The notes under the pieces are model-generated. The model worked only from the letters and a program-made list of their open reading frames with translations. It did not search any database and was not told the DNA's origin. DNA of 64,000 nt from assembly GCA_020740775.1 (NCBI GenBank), contig JAHEWK010000001.1, positions 4,464,001 to 4,528,000 on the forward strand, written 5' to 3'. Positions 51,427 through 63,678 of this stretch are shown here, in pieces; the stretch's first letter is position 1; the number at the start of each line of letters is the position of its first letter. The position numbers were made by a program, and so were the translations under genes. Origin of the DNA: Ilyonectria destructans (lineage: Eukaryota; Ascomycota; Sordariomycetes; Hypocreales; Nectriaceae).

Positions 51427-52471
51427 ATGAGCTGGGCAAACAGCCTGCTCTCATTTTCTCGCGATGAGCGGGTGGTTCTCGTGAGCCTGGGTTTGGCCAC
51501 CTTTGGCATTGTCAGTACCGTGTTCACTGCGCTCACCATCATACGCGACGACAACGAGATCCCCCCGGCGCAGCCGAAAACACAGTACATCACCCAAGAC
51601 ACCGAGGACTCGTTGCAGCTTGGGACCCTAGAGAAGCTCCTGGACCATCCGAATTATTCTATCCGAGAAATTGCGATTAAGATTCTCTGTGACAGAGCAG
51701 TCAACGACCCTGACACCACCCACGGTCTGCTTTACGGCATCACTAGGCCAAATTATGATGAGCGTATGCAATGCCTCCGAGCATTGGCTCTCCTTACCGG
51801 ACAGACTATTGGTAAGTTTTGGAAGTGTGATGAGCCATGACTCAACTAACTTTCCAGGTCTTGATGGACTGGCCAAGTTGAACAACGCCAAAGCGTATTC
51901 AGCTCTCGTGAGGTCCCTCGAGCTCAGCTTAACCGATGTCGAACGCCCAAGGCTCACTGATAGCCACTGGGACGAGTATTACCTGCGCGATATGGCCGAG
52001 AGGTTCTGTCTCATGTTCATTCTTGAATTAATCAACAAATACGGCGCTAGCATGCTGGTTAAGGCCCGCTTCGTCGAGAAATGGCTTGCAAAGCAAGACT
52101 GGGGCGATGCTTCGGAGGAACGACGTCACAATTTCAAAAACTACATGCAACTAAAAGGCAATAGAATTGTCGACATTGTGGACAAGATTAGGCTTTCAAA
52201 ACGGGGTTTGCGAGCACTGGAAAAGGCAGGGTTGATTGACAAGGAAGTCTCAAGACGGCGAATTCGAGAGCTTCCTGACCTCATCATGGAGATTGAGGAG
52301 GACACCCAAGGTGGACCTCTAGCAGAGCAGCAAGTCCCTCGGACCCGAGAACATTCCGCTGAAGAGCAACGGCTTCGACGACAGCATCGAGAAGCCATGG
52401 TTCTCAACGACGGAACCAGACCGCTGGGGCGCGAAGACATAATCGAGAGAGACCACGGCTCGCCAACTTAG
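51427..52471 (+). CDS. Membrane-anchored helical protein, conserved fungal hypothetical
   Basis: Exons 51427-51811 and 51858-52471 (intron 46 nt, the shortest in the window, GTAAGT donor, CTAAC branch) give 332 residues. One membrane segment lies at about 20-40 (VVLVSLGLATFGIVSTVFTAL). It is followed by a helical, ARM/HEAT-like region, including LDHPNYSIREIAIKILCDRA and an acidic/basic repeat, and a C-terminal Arg/Glu-rich tail. No enzyme motif is seen. The ARM-like pattern suggests a scaffold on the outer face of an organelle, but this is inference. Confidence 0.7.
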
Positions 52472-54998
52472 TAAGAGGAGCGACTATGACCGAGGATGAT
52501 ATATTGCAATCGCGATAGTGCTCTGAGCACACATCGTGGTTACCTACTCTTAAAACTCGGGCGGCCATGCCTTGTTGGAGTAACAGAACAAAGCACATGC
52601 GCACAGCTGACGGAGGAGGATTAGATGGGGTAGAACTCCATCGCTCGCCGGGGTTGGGGATGCATAGGTTGAAACATCGATGACAAAGGTGCCGAGCGCT
52701 ATCAAGAGGGTGGTCTCATGCAACGCGGACCATGGTGCATCCAATGACAACGGATTGATCGCCAGCAAACAAAGAAGCAATGACCTGAATGACGATTGGG
52801 AAACCTGATCGCAACGCAGGTAGAAGCGTGGCATTAGTGAATGGCAAACATACTCCAGAAATAAAGCATTAAATCATACGAGAAGCTGGAGCCTTAGATT
52901 TGGCCTGCCGCTGATGGTGTATACCCCTATTTATGGAACTCCATGATGATACACGAACCGAGGATGACACTTGCGCAGGGTGAAGGGACCTGACAGGTCC
53001 GGGATGTAACGCTACTCAAGCGGGTGGCGGCGGTAATAAGGATGGGTGTCCTTGCGAGGGCAATCGTGGCAATCGTGGCAATCTTAGAAATGCGTCCTTC
53101 CATCGAATCGCGGACATGAGGTGCTTGATCCGGATCTCATCCGGACAGCGAGGGGGAATGAATCAACTCGAAGGAGACTGTCTCTTAGGATTGAGAGCAA
53201 TTGTTTGGCACATCGGCAATACGCCACAAACCCCTGCCGTCTCTCGACCTGGGAGGCCTAGACAGAAGTAAAAGATGGGGCCATGCGTCTTACGACCAAA
53301 GACGCAGGCTGTAGATTGATTACTGGGCTCTGGTAGGCCACAGCGGCTACCGTATGAGGGCCCACGGGGCGACAGAGTAACGCCAGCGGCAGGACATTCT
53401 GTTCGGTGGGCTTGCAGGCCCAGGCTAACCAGGGGCAGTCCGGGCGTCCGGGCCATGAATGGTCAATCATGAGGCAGAGAAGCTCTCTGAAGTCCCACGA
53501 TCCCACAACGGCGGCGTCAAACCGGGGCGGCTCAGGGAGTTGGCGGCGGTGGACCGGCCGGGGCGAATGGGACGACGGATTGAGGGTACGGCGGGTGCTC
53601 TCGGCGGCGATTGCATCGCTGGTCTGGGTTGCCATTGGAGCCCAGCGGGGAGGTCACCACGCGTGATGCCGCTCGTGCAGCGATGCCACGGCGACAGAGC
53701 TGAGGTGCAGGTAAACACAGCTGCACGTAGATGCATCATGACAACGCAGTGCATGGGCGCCGATGTTTGGCCCCTCAACCGGAAAGCGGGCGAAGTAAAT
53801 AAAGAGAGGCGGCGGCCCGGTTGGAGGGAGCGAGAGAGGTTGATTGCGAGAGAGAGAGAGAGACGGATGTAGAAGTCCCTGGTTGGAACCATCGACATCG
53901 ACATCAACACCACCACTGCTAGCATCATCACCAACTGGAGCTACTGTCGACATTGCCACGTATTTTCTTTGACGCTCTTCACCAGTTCTTTGTTCTCGTC
54001 AGTCACCGTCGTCACTAGCAGCTCGCAGCTCGCAACCCGCAGCTCCCTCCTAAACCCGTTGCCACCCCTGCGCTTCCCCGGAGTTTGTTCATCTCATCCG
54101 CGCAGGGTCTCGACGGAACGCCATTGACCGTCCGCCCGTCCTTCCCCTGCGTCGTCCCTGGAACCTGTGTCAGAGGCTTGCACCAAGACCCGTGCAGAGG
54201 CGGTGACGGTGAACACGCAGTGAGGGCCTTTGAGGGCGAAGACACTCATAAGGGCGCTGCGCTGCCACCCCCTTGTTGGCGTTGACGACCAACTTGCTTC
54301 TATCGTTTGTCTGTCGGGCCATTTGCGCTGCGCATTTTGTCTCAACAGCGCGCAGTCTGCAATTCGCGAATACCAATACCAATACCAGCCTCCCGTTGGC
54401 CTTCATTCTCTTTCGCTCTGCATCCCCCCTCCTTCTCGCTCTTTCTTCTCTCTTCTTCCTTTTCACCCCTCGCCCAATCTCTCCTGCTGAGCTGCTTCAT
54501 TTCCTCGCACCCCACCAAAGCCGCCTGCGACCTTCTTTTCTCACTTCGCTACCAACCACCACCACCTGTACCACGTACTCGAGGTACCTACCTACCTACT
54601 CATCAGAACCACCCCCGTCTCTCTCCGGGCCCTTCGCCAAGTCGATCGATCGCCAGGCGCTCGTACTCATTTCTCTTCCCGCAGAATTTTCAGCTAGCTT
54701 CATTAAACAGGCCGCCCACAGCCCACCGCGCCGCCAGCCAGGTCACCTCCCGTCGTCGGTGCTTTTAGGTGCTCGGCAACCTGTGCTAGTCCACGGGAGC
54801 TACTAGCAACGGAACTTGCTGGAACTTGGAACTGGTTCTCCTGCTCTCCGTTGCACAGGCCAGGATCTCTCCTCCAGAAGTCGCCCCCCTATTTGCCGGA
54901 TGCGGCTGCGGCGTGGGGTGTAAACAAATGAGACACGCCCTCTGCGAATCATCCCCGATAGGAAAATAAGGCCCCAGCTGGCCTCGACCAAGGTCGCC
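52472..54998. other. 2.5-kb intergenic region and leader of the Bik1/CLIP gene
   Basis: Open frames here overlap on both strands, are Arg/Pro/Ser-rich, and lack domains. The right end (about 54.4-54.9 kb) is C/T-rich and fits a long 5' UTR of the next gene. A 94-codon minus-strand frame at 52550-52834 is not convincing. Confidence 0.4.
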
Positions 54999-57501
54999 AT
55001 GCCCTCCGCAACAACAACCACCCAACTGCGGCCCAAGACGCCTACGCGATCCTTGCGACGGCCCTCCAACACCGCGTCCACTCCCAATCTCAAGGCCGCC
55101 TACTCGTCTCATTCTCGACTGGGCCTCCCGCCGCTCCCTCCGCTCCCGCGCAAAGCCTCCCTGGCTGCCCTTACGCCGAGTACCCTCGCCAGCATCCCCG
55201 ATGTTACGGAGAGCTACGCCGTCGAGTCCGTCCTGAGCGATCAGTCCCAGAATATGATTCCTACAACCCCCAGCCGCGCCCTCGGCGCCGATGTTGCTCT
55301 TGGGGACACCGTTGATGTCCCCGGTGGCATGCACGGAACCGTCCGCTTTGTCGGATCAGTTCAAGGTAAAAGGGGCACCTTTGCCGGTGTCGAGCTGAGC
55401 ATGGACTTTGCCTCGAGGGGGAAAAACAGTGGCGATGTCGAAGGGTAAGCTGGAGTCTGCACTCAGTCAGGTCTTGCTCGCAGTGTGCTGACAGAATCAC
55501 AACAGTGTGTCATATTTCACCACAACCGTCCCTGGCGCAGGCATCTTTTTGCCTGTGGCCAAGGCTCTGGTGCGGCGCGAATCGATTCCCTCGTTCCCGT
55601 TGACGCCAACGGCCAGCTCATTCGGTGGTCTGAGGCCCGGTACCCAAAACTCCATCAACTACACACCCCCGACCCCCGGCCTGCCAAAGTTCAGTGCCTC
55701 CGTTGGCCCCGGCGCCCGCGCTCCGAGCCCTCAAGGGAAGCGGGCACCGCCCAGAACCTCTCTGCCCCGCCCGGACTCTCCCGTACGCCGAATGCAGATG
55801 ACTCCCGGACCCCGGCCGTCCATGACCACTCCTGGCAAGTCGCAGCCACCAAGATATGGCAGCCCTACCAACCGCTTTGCCCAGAGCGTGCGCGGGACAG
55901 CTGGTGATCCGAGCAAGAAGTTGTCCAAGTTGGAACGCAAGCCAAGCATTGGGCCACGAAGTATTTCTGCATTGGGGTCAGTTTCAGGAATGGATGAGGA
56001 TGCCACTCCGGTGGGAGTACAGCGAACCATGACCAATGGTAGCATGGGATCCGTCTCATCATTTAGTATGAAGATTCGGCCTGCCTCCCGTGCTGCCTCC
56101 CGTGCCGCCTCTCGAGTTGGCCATGCTGGAAACGATGAGGAGCTTGAGCGCTTGAGATCACAGCTCGAGGAACGCGAACGCCAGCTCAAAGAACAATCAT
56201 CCACCTTGACAGAGATGGAAAGCAGCCTAGTCGAGCTACAAGGACTTATGGAGCACGCCGACGGACCGCCACCACCACCCAGACGGAACAGCTTGGACAA
56301 CAAGGACACAGTACAGCTTCGACAGCTCCTACGAGAAAAGACGGACAAGATCGCAATGCTCACCACAGAGTTTGACGCGCATCGAGCAGACTTTCGGAGT
56401 ACTATCGACACCCTCGAGTTGGCCAGCACTGAGACGGAACGTGTATATGAGAAGCGGATAGAGGAGTTGATGGCAGATGTTCGAGAACTCGAGTCTCGAA
56501 ACGTCGATGTCGACTCTGTGGCCAGCCAGTTCAAGCAGTTGGAAGAACTCGTCCAGGAGCTAGAGGATGGCCTGGAGGACGCTCGTCGAGGAGAGGCCGA
56601 AGCCCGCGGCGAAGTTGAGTTTTTGCGTGGCGAAGTTGAACGAACGAGAACGGAATTGCGCCGTGAACGTGAAAAGGCGTCATCAGGTGCTGCAGGAAAC
56701 AATGGAGAGCCCACTGTGTCATCCAAGGAGCTGGAACAGAAGGACGATGAGATCAGGGGACTCAAAGCCATCATCCACTCCCTGAGCCGAGACTCTATCC
56801 CTGGAGGGGAAGACAGGACACCAACGCAGCGACCCGGCTCTTTCATCGCAGGAGATGCAGTTGAAATAAAGATTGCGCGCGATAATCTCGAGCGACAGGT
56901 TTCCGAATTGCAAGCGATTCTTGAGAAGAAGAACAGCCGAGAGGAGGAACTTCAGCTCGAGGTTGAGTCACTCCGCCAAGGAGGGACCACACTCAACCAC
57001 AACAGGTCCTCTTTGAGGGACTCCCGTGACACTGTCGTCCTCGCCCAAGCCTACGAGGCCCGCTCCCCCGAGGCTGCGCACACACGACGAGGTAGCACCC
57101 TCGACACGATGCCGGAGAGCGACGTCTACTCCAACGCCACTGAGACAAGCACTCTCTGGTGTGAGATCTGCGAGACTAATGGCCACGACATCCTCACTTG
57201 CACCAACATGTTCGGTCCCGACGGTTCTAAGACTGGCGACATGAAGATGGACTACGACAACAGTCACGATGAGTTGAAGCCTCACACTCCGACTGGGGAT
57301 GATGCCCCCGCGCCCCTCTCGACCTTGAAGCTCAAGCACACTGGCCCTCCCACTCCCGACGTGAAGATCCTACCCAACCCGATGGAGTCTGGTCCTGTGG
57401 CAGGCAAGGAGAGCGGCATCATGGACCCGGAGAAGTGGTGCGCTGTGTGTGAGCGTGATGGCCATGACAGCGTTGACTGCCCCTTTGAGGATGCCTTCTA
57501 A
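54999..57501 (+). CDS. BIK1: CLIP-170/Bik1-type microtubule plus-end tracking protein
   Basis: Exons 54999-55444 and 55506-57501 give 813 residues; the 61-nt intron lies inside the CAP-Gly domain. The CAP-Gly domain spans about 101-168 and includes FAGVELSMDF and GKNSGDVEGVSYF; the usual GKNDG binding motif has Ser instead of Asp at residue 144. A Ser/Pro/Arg-rich region of about 170-390 follows, then a long coiled coil (about 390-650). Two C-terminal zinc knuckles C-x2-C-x4-H-x4-C lie at 701-714 and 794-807, and the protein ends in CPFEDAF. This is the CLIP-170 layout; the fungal homologues are yeast Bik1, fission yeast Tip1 and Aspergillus ClipA. It acts at growing microtubule ends, binding EB1/Bim1 and dynactin. 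Confidence 0.93.
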
Positions 57502-58065
57502 ACTCACGAGGACACCATGTTCCTACTTAACTTGGACATACCTACTTTTCTAAGGGATGAGATGAGGATCATGACACGACCCTTGCGGAAGAGCTAGATG
57601 GAGGACGCTTTACTATGCTTGGTGTGAACAGGCGTGATGAATTTCGCCTCATGCGTGTGCCTTTTTGACTTGTTTCTTGGTCCCGCCGTCTTGGGTCGGC
57701 CTTGTTCTCGAGCATTCGTTTGGCTGGGCATTTTTAGTGATACCATACCCCTTTTTGTTTTTACCCTTGAAGCTTGAAGCTTTGTTCTGCTTCGTTAGGA
57801 CTTTTGTAATACTACGCGACACGATTATGTTCAGATGATGTGTCTTTTATCAACTGCTGTGGAGCATGATGTGAAGCTTGATGTTTGGGCGTGATTTGTC
57901 TCGTTTGCGTTAATGGCTCTCGATATTTTACTTATGTGCTGTCTATTGCTAACCTGGGTTAACATTTGATAGGCAAGCCCGGATTTACTAATTAATAGTA
58001 GGCTGCAACTTACAGTTATATAGTCCTGGCTTAATCACATGGTGTCGATAACACCTTACAACCAT
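57502..58065. other. Convergent 3' flanks
   Basis: Between the stop of BIK1 and the stop of the bZIP gene. AT-rich; no gene is seen. Confidence 0.4.
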
Positions 58066-59520
58066 TTACGACAACGGCGCGGTTTGAGGGGAAGCCTGGA
58101 TGCGCTCACCGCGCATATTATGCCACCATCGCGCTCCCTTCCACATCTCATCGTCCCAACCTCCAACGAAATTGCGGTATTTGTGTAGGAACCAAACACT
58201 AGGCTCCCAGCAGCGGACATCCCAAGGTACGGCAGCGCCCATGCCGATTGTGCTGTGCTGAGAGCCCCAGCATACTAGCCCGGTAAGAAGGTCATGGCAG
58301 AGCTCGTCCTCATCAATGGTTGGTTGTTCGTGATCTAGGGCTTTGATAATATTTTCACGGAGCGATTTGAAGGGTAGAACGTCCTAGCTATGCATTAGTA
58401 TGCGGAGGGGACAGGAAATAAGTAAGCGTACTATGTAGGGGTGATGAGCAAAGGTAAGCTGTAAATCACAAGGCTGTAGGTCCGGTGCCAGATTACGGAA
58501 CTTCGCCCTGATGATGGAGAGTTGGGACGGGTGATAGCCGAGTTCGGGCCCAAGACCGAACACGCTCCAGCCCTCGTCGATGAGGAGAGGCTGAACATCG
58601 CACATACCGAGGGCGTAGCAGTTGGCAAAGAGGGCACTGAAGAGGCCAGCACTCATGGCGTACTGGCTGGGACTTTGACAAGGGCCCGCAGTTGCAGTTA
58701 GACTAAGAGCGAGGGAGAATTTCAAAGCCTCGGTTTGCAGTCTCGTGGAGAGTGGGGTATTATTAGACCGAGAGAAGTCGGAGGTGTTATTATTGAACGG
58801 GTATTGGGGATATGGTGTGAAAGAGGGCGATGGTGATGACGTGCTGGTAGCATCTTGGGTCTGTTGTTGAAGGAGCTGGATGAGGACTCGTTTTTGGTTT
58901 ACAGAGAGATTGTTTACCCCGTGTAAGGCTTGGCGGAGGGATTCGTCTTTGTCAATTGGCTCGTCTGCTTGCGGAGGGAGAGGAGGATCTGGGATTGTCT
59001 GCGTTGGGTTGGATTGTGAGCGGAGTAGTGCCTGGGATGGACTGCTGTTGATCGTCAAGGGCCCAAACGTGTCATTAAACATGGCGACAGAAGTGAAAGG
59101 AGTTGTGACGGGGAGAGTACTCCAGTTTTCGGTGATGAAGGGTTGTGGCTGAAAACTGGTGTTGTGTCCCGGTACGACATACTCATCGATACCGAGATCC
59201 ACGTCCAGGGCAGGGTCGATGTGAGTTATTACCGACTGTGATATGACTGGCTCGCTCTCGTGGTCGTTTTTATCTACAGAAGTATTGTGACTAGAACTTT
59301 CAAGACCAGGACCGGGGTCGAGGAACTGGTCTAGCAATGCCAGCTTCTGCCTCCGCTTTTCGCCTGTGAAATGCCGTTAGCTACGTCAAGCTCCAGGCGC
59401 AAGTATCGCGAGAGATAGAGACATACGGTAGTTGCGACTAGCTATCCGGTTTTGTTCACGCCTAGAATCGGTCATGCGCCTGGGCGCTGGCTTCTTGCCC
59501 TTGAGAGATTGTTTCTCCAT
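58066..59520 (-). CDS. bZIP transcription factor with DUF3425 C-terminus
   Basis: Exons 59520-59427, 59363-58432 and 58383-58066 (introns 63 and 48 nt) give 447 residues. The basic region at about 20-37 (RREQNRIASRNYREKRR) has the Asn-x2-Ala-Ser-x2-Tyr-Arg DNA-contact pattern. The zipper is very short, QKLALLDQ onward, as in many DUF3425 fungal bZIPs, so dimerisation may be weak. A Ser/Asn/Pro-rich middle is followed by the DUF3425-like block: HPYIDVLPFKSLRENIIKAL, WDVRCWEPSVWFLHKY and NFVGGWDDEMWKG with conserved Trp residues. Known: such factors control stress and secondary-metabolism genes. The target is unknown. The last exon is easily missed, since the frame runs on into the intron. Confidence 0.9.
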
Positions 59521-61636
59521 GGTGGCAACAAGAGGCGGTGATGTCCGCCAGGGATATGAATACTAGAGGACGCGTTCGCAGCATCTCGCTCCGGGCGGAA
59601 AACATGAGAGAGATGTATCGATGCCAGTCAGAATAGCTTCAAACGGGCCCAGACACGATACGACGGGGAACAGAAGTGATGATGGTAGTTTCGGTAGCGC
59701 ATCTCAAAGCTCCGGGGTTGGATCGGGAGGTGGCCGGAGCGGGTGGAGTATGATGTCAACCGGCCCCTCCGCTATGCATCACATTTGGGCTTACGCTGTT
59801 TTCCAACAAGGGCACCGAGGCACTGAAATTGGAGTGTCAAGCGAACGATATCTGGCTGTGAAATACCCTTCGTCCCATATACTTTGTACAAGGGGGGATA
59901 TTGAACAAGGCAAGGTAATTGATGTATCTTTTGAAAAACGCTGGTCACAGTAAGGAATTTCCTGCCTCTGCCGAGGTTGGACTGGCAACGGCCTGGATTA
60001 CAACTCGAGCCGTGACTCGCTCGCTACCGATAGTGAAGGTTATCTTGGACAATCACCGGGCCGTTTGAGTTCTTGGATCGACCGTTTGAACTAAAGAAAC
60101 AGTTACGTTGGAATGGAGAGCAAGCCACGCCTCGAACTTGGGACGCTGGGCAATTCGCTGTGGGGCTATCAAACCGCTGGCCCAGAGCGGGGGACAGGCT
60201 GAGCATCGAGAGAGATTCGGGGGAGGTTTTTGCTTTTTCGGCCCCTTTGCACATCCCAGGTCTTTTCCGGCCTATTTTAGCCTGCGGCTGGATGTCTCCG
60301 ATCCGATGCATAGTCCGCGGCGGGCGAGTGCTCCGTCAGCGCTGTCGCTGGTCTGAGTATGCCTCGGGATGAGAGGCCCCGGCGGCGAATGGGAGGAGTG
60401 GCGCATCAGCCAAGGGCTTGTCGGGTGCTACCCAAGCAAGCGTCGCCCGTGCCACTCAGTGGGCGTTCAGTGGGCGCTCAGTGGATACACGCAGTGGAGC
60501 CCGCCATCGGACCCTGCGGCTGGAGAAGAAAAAAAAAGAGAGATTCTCAGTCAGAATTACGACGGTACTTGGGTGGCTGTATCATTTGGGGGGGCTGCCG
60601 GGGGGTTTGCCAGGGCCGACTGGTACCCCCCGTGTTAGTGGTCTACCTCGGCCGGCAGCCTCGTCATGACGTGAGAGTCGTCGGCTTCCAGGCAAGGCAA
60701 ATGCTGGAAACGTGAGAATCGAGTGCGGGGAAGAGGAAGAAGAAAACAATAGAAAGTCCCAGACGCAAGGCAAACACCGTCCAGACCGTTCTTTCCCTGC
60801 TTGGTAATAGTTGATGACTGCGTCGGTTGCCTTCTCAGACTGCAGATACAGGTTGGCAAGCCACACACAGGCGCAGGCGCAGGCAAACACGCCTCAGCGG
60901 AGGGGGCTGCCCAAGTCGTGCATTATCAGCACCGCCACAGAATCGACTTTCTTCCACACAATTCCATGAGGCGCGCGCTCCGCCGGCCGACGACCCTGCC
61001 TGCAGCCTCCCTTCTCAAAACCCGTCCGCTCAAACCCCAGCGCCTAATCTCGACCTCGACGTTGTTAATCAAGAACCTCTTTCTTTGTCGCGGGAATTTT
61101 TCTCTTCCCTTCTCTTCGTGCCCCCTCCATCTCGTTATCTCACCAGTCCCGCGCATCGACTCGTCTTGTTTCCTCCGACATCGACCGCCTCTCGTCCCTC
61201 TGCCCGGCGTCGTCATCCAACCCCTCCGATTTATCCAGTCACAAAAAGAGACAGAACCCGTGCAGCCTCCCACAGCCCCGCCGTCCGAGTTCGAGATACG
61301 CTTTGGTGGACAAGGTACGAACCGAAACAAATCCTCCCTCCTTTTGCTCCTACTATCGTCCTTGTTCCTGCAACACCTGCACAAGACCGTTGTCAAATCC
61401 ATCTTTGTCATCTTTGCGCCGCATTGTCGCTCGCTTCCTGTTCGCTGTTGGCCCGCCTGTGTTCGGAGCCCGCATTGTCATCCTCGCCCTGCCTCGACTC
61501 TTGCCCTCTTGGTTGCTTTGTTTCTGCGACTTAAAACTAATTATATACATCTCCAGAGTCCCTCCCTCCCCCTCGCGTCATCAAATCCCTCCTCGCAAAC
61601 CGACACTTTTAGAATCCCCCCGGACCAACCGCAATC
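59521..61636. other. Divergent intergenic region of the bZIP and YDJ1 genes
   Basis: The right part (about 60.9-61.63 kb) is C/T-rich and fits the promoter and 5' UTR of YDJ1. The open frames here overlap each other on both strands and are unsupported. Confidence 0.4.
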
Positions 61637-63064
61637 ATGGTTAAGGAAACCAAGCTCTACGAGACCCTGGGCGTATGTTCCCAACTCTGCCCTCTTCCTC
61701 AGCAGACCCCATCTAAACTAATCATCTCCAGGTCGCCCCCACAGCTACCGAGCAGGAGTTGAAGAAGGCCTACAAGACTGGTGCCTTAAAGTATCACCCC
61801 GGTAAGTGGCCCTGGTTTAATATCGGCCTGAACCCTTCACCTAACCCCTCCCAGACAAGAACGCCCACAACCCCTCTGCCGAGGAGAAGTTCAAGGAGAT
61901 CTCCCACGCCTACGAAATCCTCTCAGATTCCCAGAAGCGACAGATTTACGACCAATATGGCGAGGCTGGCCTTGAGGGCGGTGCCGGCGGCGGTGGTGGC
62001 ATGGCCGCCGAGGACCTCTTCGCTCAGTTCTTCGGTGGTGGTGGCGGCGGCTTCGGCGGTGGCCTTGGCGGCATGTTCGGTGGCATGAACCAGCGCGGTC
62101 CCCCCAAGGCCCGAACCATTCACCACACTCACAAGGTCTCCCTTGAGGACGTATACCGTGGCAAGATCTCTAAGCTGGCCTTGCAACGGTCCATCATCTG
62201 CCCCAAGTGCGAGGGTCTCGGTGGTAAGGAAGGTGCAGTTAAGAAGTGCCCTGGCTGTGACGGCCATGGTATGAAAACCATGATGCGCCAGATGGGCCCC
62301 ATGATTCAGCGATTCCAGACCGTCTGCCCTGACTGCAACGGCGAGGGTGAGATCATCAAGGAGAAGGACCGCTGCAAGCAGTGCAACGGCAAGAAGACCA
62401 TCGTCGACCGCAAGGTCCTCCACGTCCACGTCGACAAGGGTGTCCGCAGCGGTACCAAGGTTGAGTTCCGTGGTGAGGGTGACCAAGCGCCTGGAGTCCA
62501 GGCTGGTGATGTAGTCTTCGAGATTGAGCAGAAGCCCCATCCTCGCTTCACCCGCAAGGAGGACGACCTTCTCTACAACTGCGACATCGAGCTGGTCACT
62601 GCTCTGGCTGGTGGCACCATTTTCATCGAGCACCTCGACGAGCGATGGCTCAGCATCGACATTCTCCCTGGCGAGGCCATTGCTCAAGGTACGTCTCTCG
62701 TTCGCGAAATCCCTGCTTGAATATCAATTAACAGTTTTCCCCAGATTCCGTCAAGATGGTCCGTGGCCAGGGTATGCCTGCCCCCCGACACCACGACCAC
62801 GGAAACCTGTACATCCAGTTCAACGTCAAGTTCCCCGAAAAGAACTGGACCACCGATGAGGCTGCCTTTGAGTCTCTCCGAAAGATTCTTCCCGCTCACC
62901 TGCAGAACATCCCCCCGGCCGAGGCCATGACTGAGCCCGCCGACCTGGAGGACATGGACGGCCAGACCTCGAACAAGGTCTTTGGCCACCCTGATGGCAT
63001 GATGGACGACGAAGACGAGGATGGTCACCCCGGTGGCGAGCGCGTGCAGTGCGCTTCGCAGTAA
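61637..63064 (+). CDS. YDJ1: Type I Hsp40 chaperone, Ydj1-like, farnesylated
   Basis: Exons 61637-61672, 61732-61801, 61855-62688 and 62745-63064 give 419 residues, the usual length; the first exon is only 36 nt. The J domain is at 1-70 with HPD at 34-36 (the D codon is split by intron 2). The Gly/Phe region (about 75-115) is followed by four CxxCxGxG-type zinc-finger repeats at about 151-212: [24 protein letters not shown] and CKQCNGKK. C-terminal substrate-binding domains follow. The protein ends CASQ, a CaaX farnesylation box as in yeast Ydj1, which anchors a fraction to the ER and cytosolic membranes. It stimulates Hsp70 ATPase and hands over unfolded proteins. Confidence 0.96.
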
Positions 63065-63678
63065 GCGACCTGCGCATAGGCACCCCTAAATCGGGTATAG
63101 AAACAACATCGATGCCAAGACGGCGTCCATTCCCAGCATGTCCCGCTTCGGGAGCAACAGATATCAATTGCGTGGGGACCAACGGAGCGGTTGAGTGTGG
63201 ACGTTGAGTTGCCATTTATCGACGTCGCCTAATCATTACCTTCTCAATGATACCAAAACACGGGAGGGAAGCTTCTCTCCTTTCAGCGCAGTGATCATCA
63301 ACTTGGGGAAAGCAGCGAGCGGGGTGGAGGACGGTGGGGATATACGCGCTTGACGGATCGTGTTTCGGTGTAGTGGAGCATTCGATCTGGCTGGAAGGCG
63401 TTTGGAGGTTCATAGACGATTCAATGAGTTTGGTAGTTGCAGACGTAGACCATGAACATGACGATTTCTGTGATTCTTGAGCCTTCCCATTTTCACTTGT
63501 ACCGTTGTCTTGCCCAGCTTGCCTCAGAAGAAGACACATGACGTCGAGATGATGTCACGAGAAACTAATTCCACCAAACTGTTGCAGAGATGGATAATGA
63601 CGGCCTGTGGACGGCCAACCCCTTGCTTAAGGTCATTCGGGTAGTATCTCACGCCGCAGTGTCTACTTCCAATATCTC
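63065..63678. other. Convergent 3' flanks
   Basis: Between the stops of YDJ1 and the next gene. No gene is seen. Confidence 0.4.

Noticed and set aside
52550..52834. 94-codon minus-strand frame downstream of the 51427 gene
   Set aside because: Leu/Ser-rich with no family; overlaps the expected 3' UTR.
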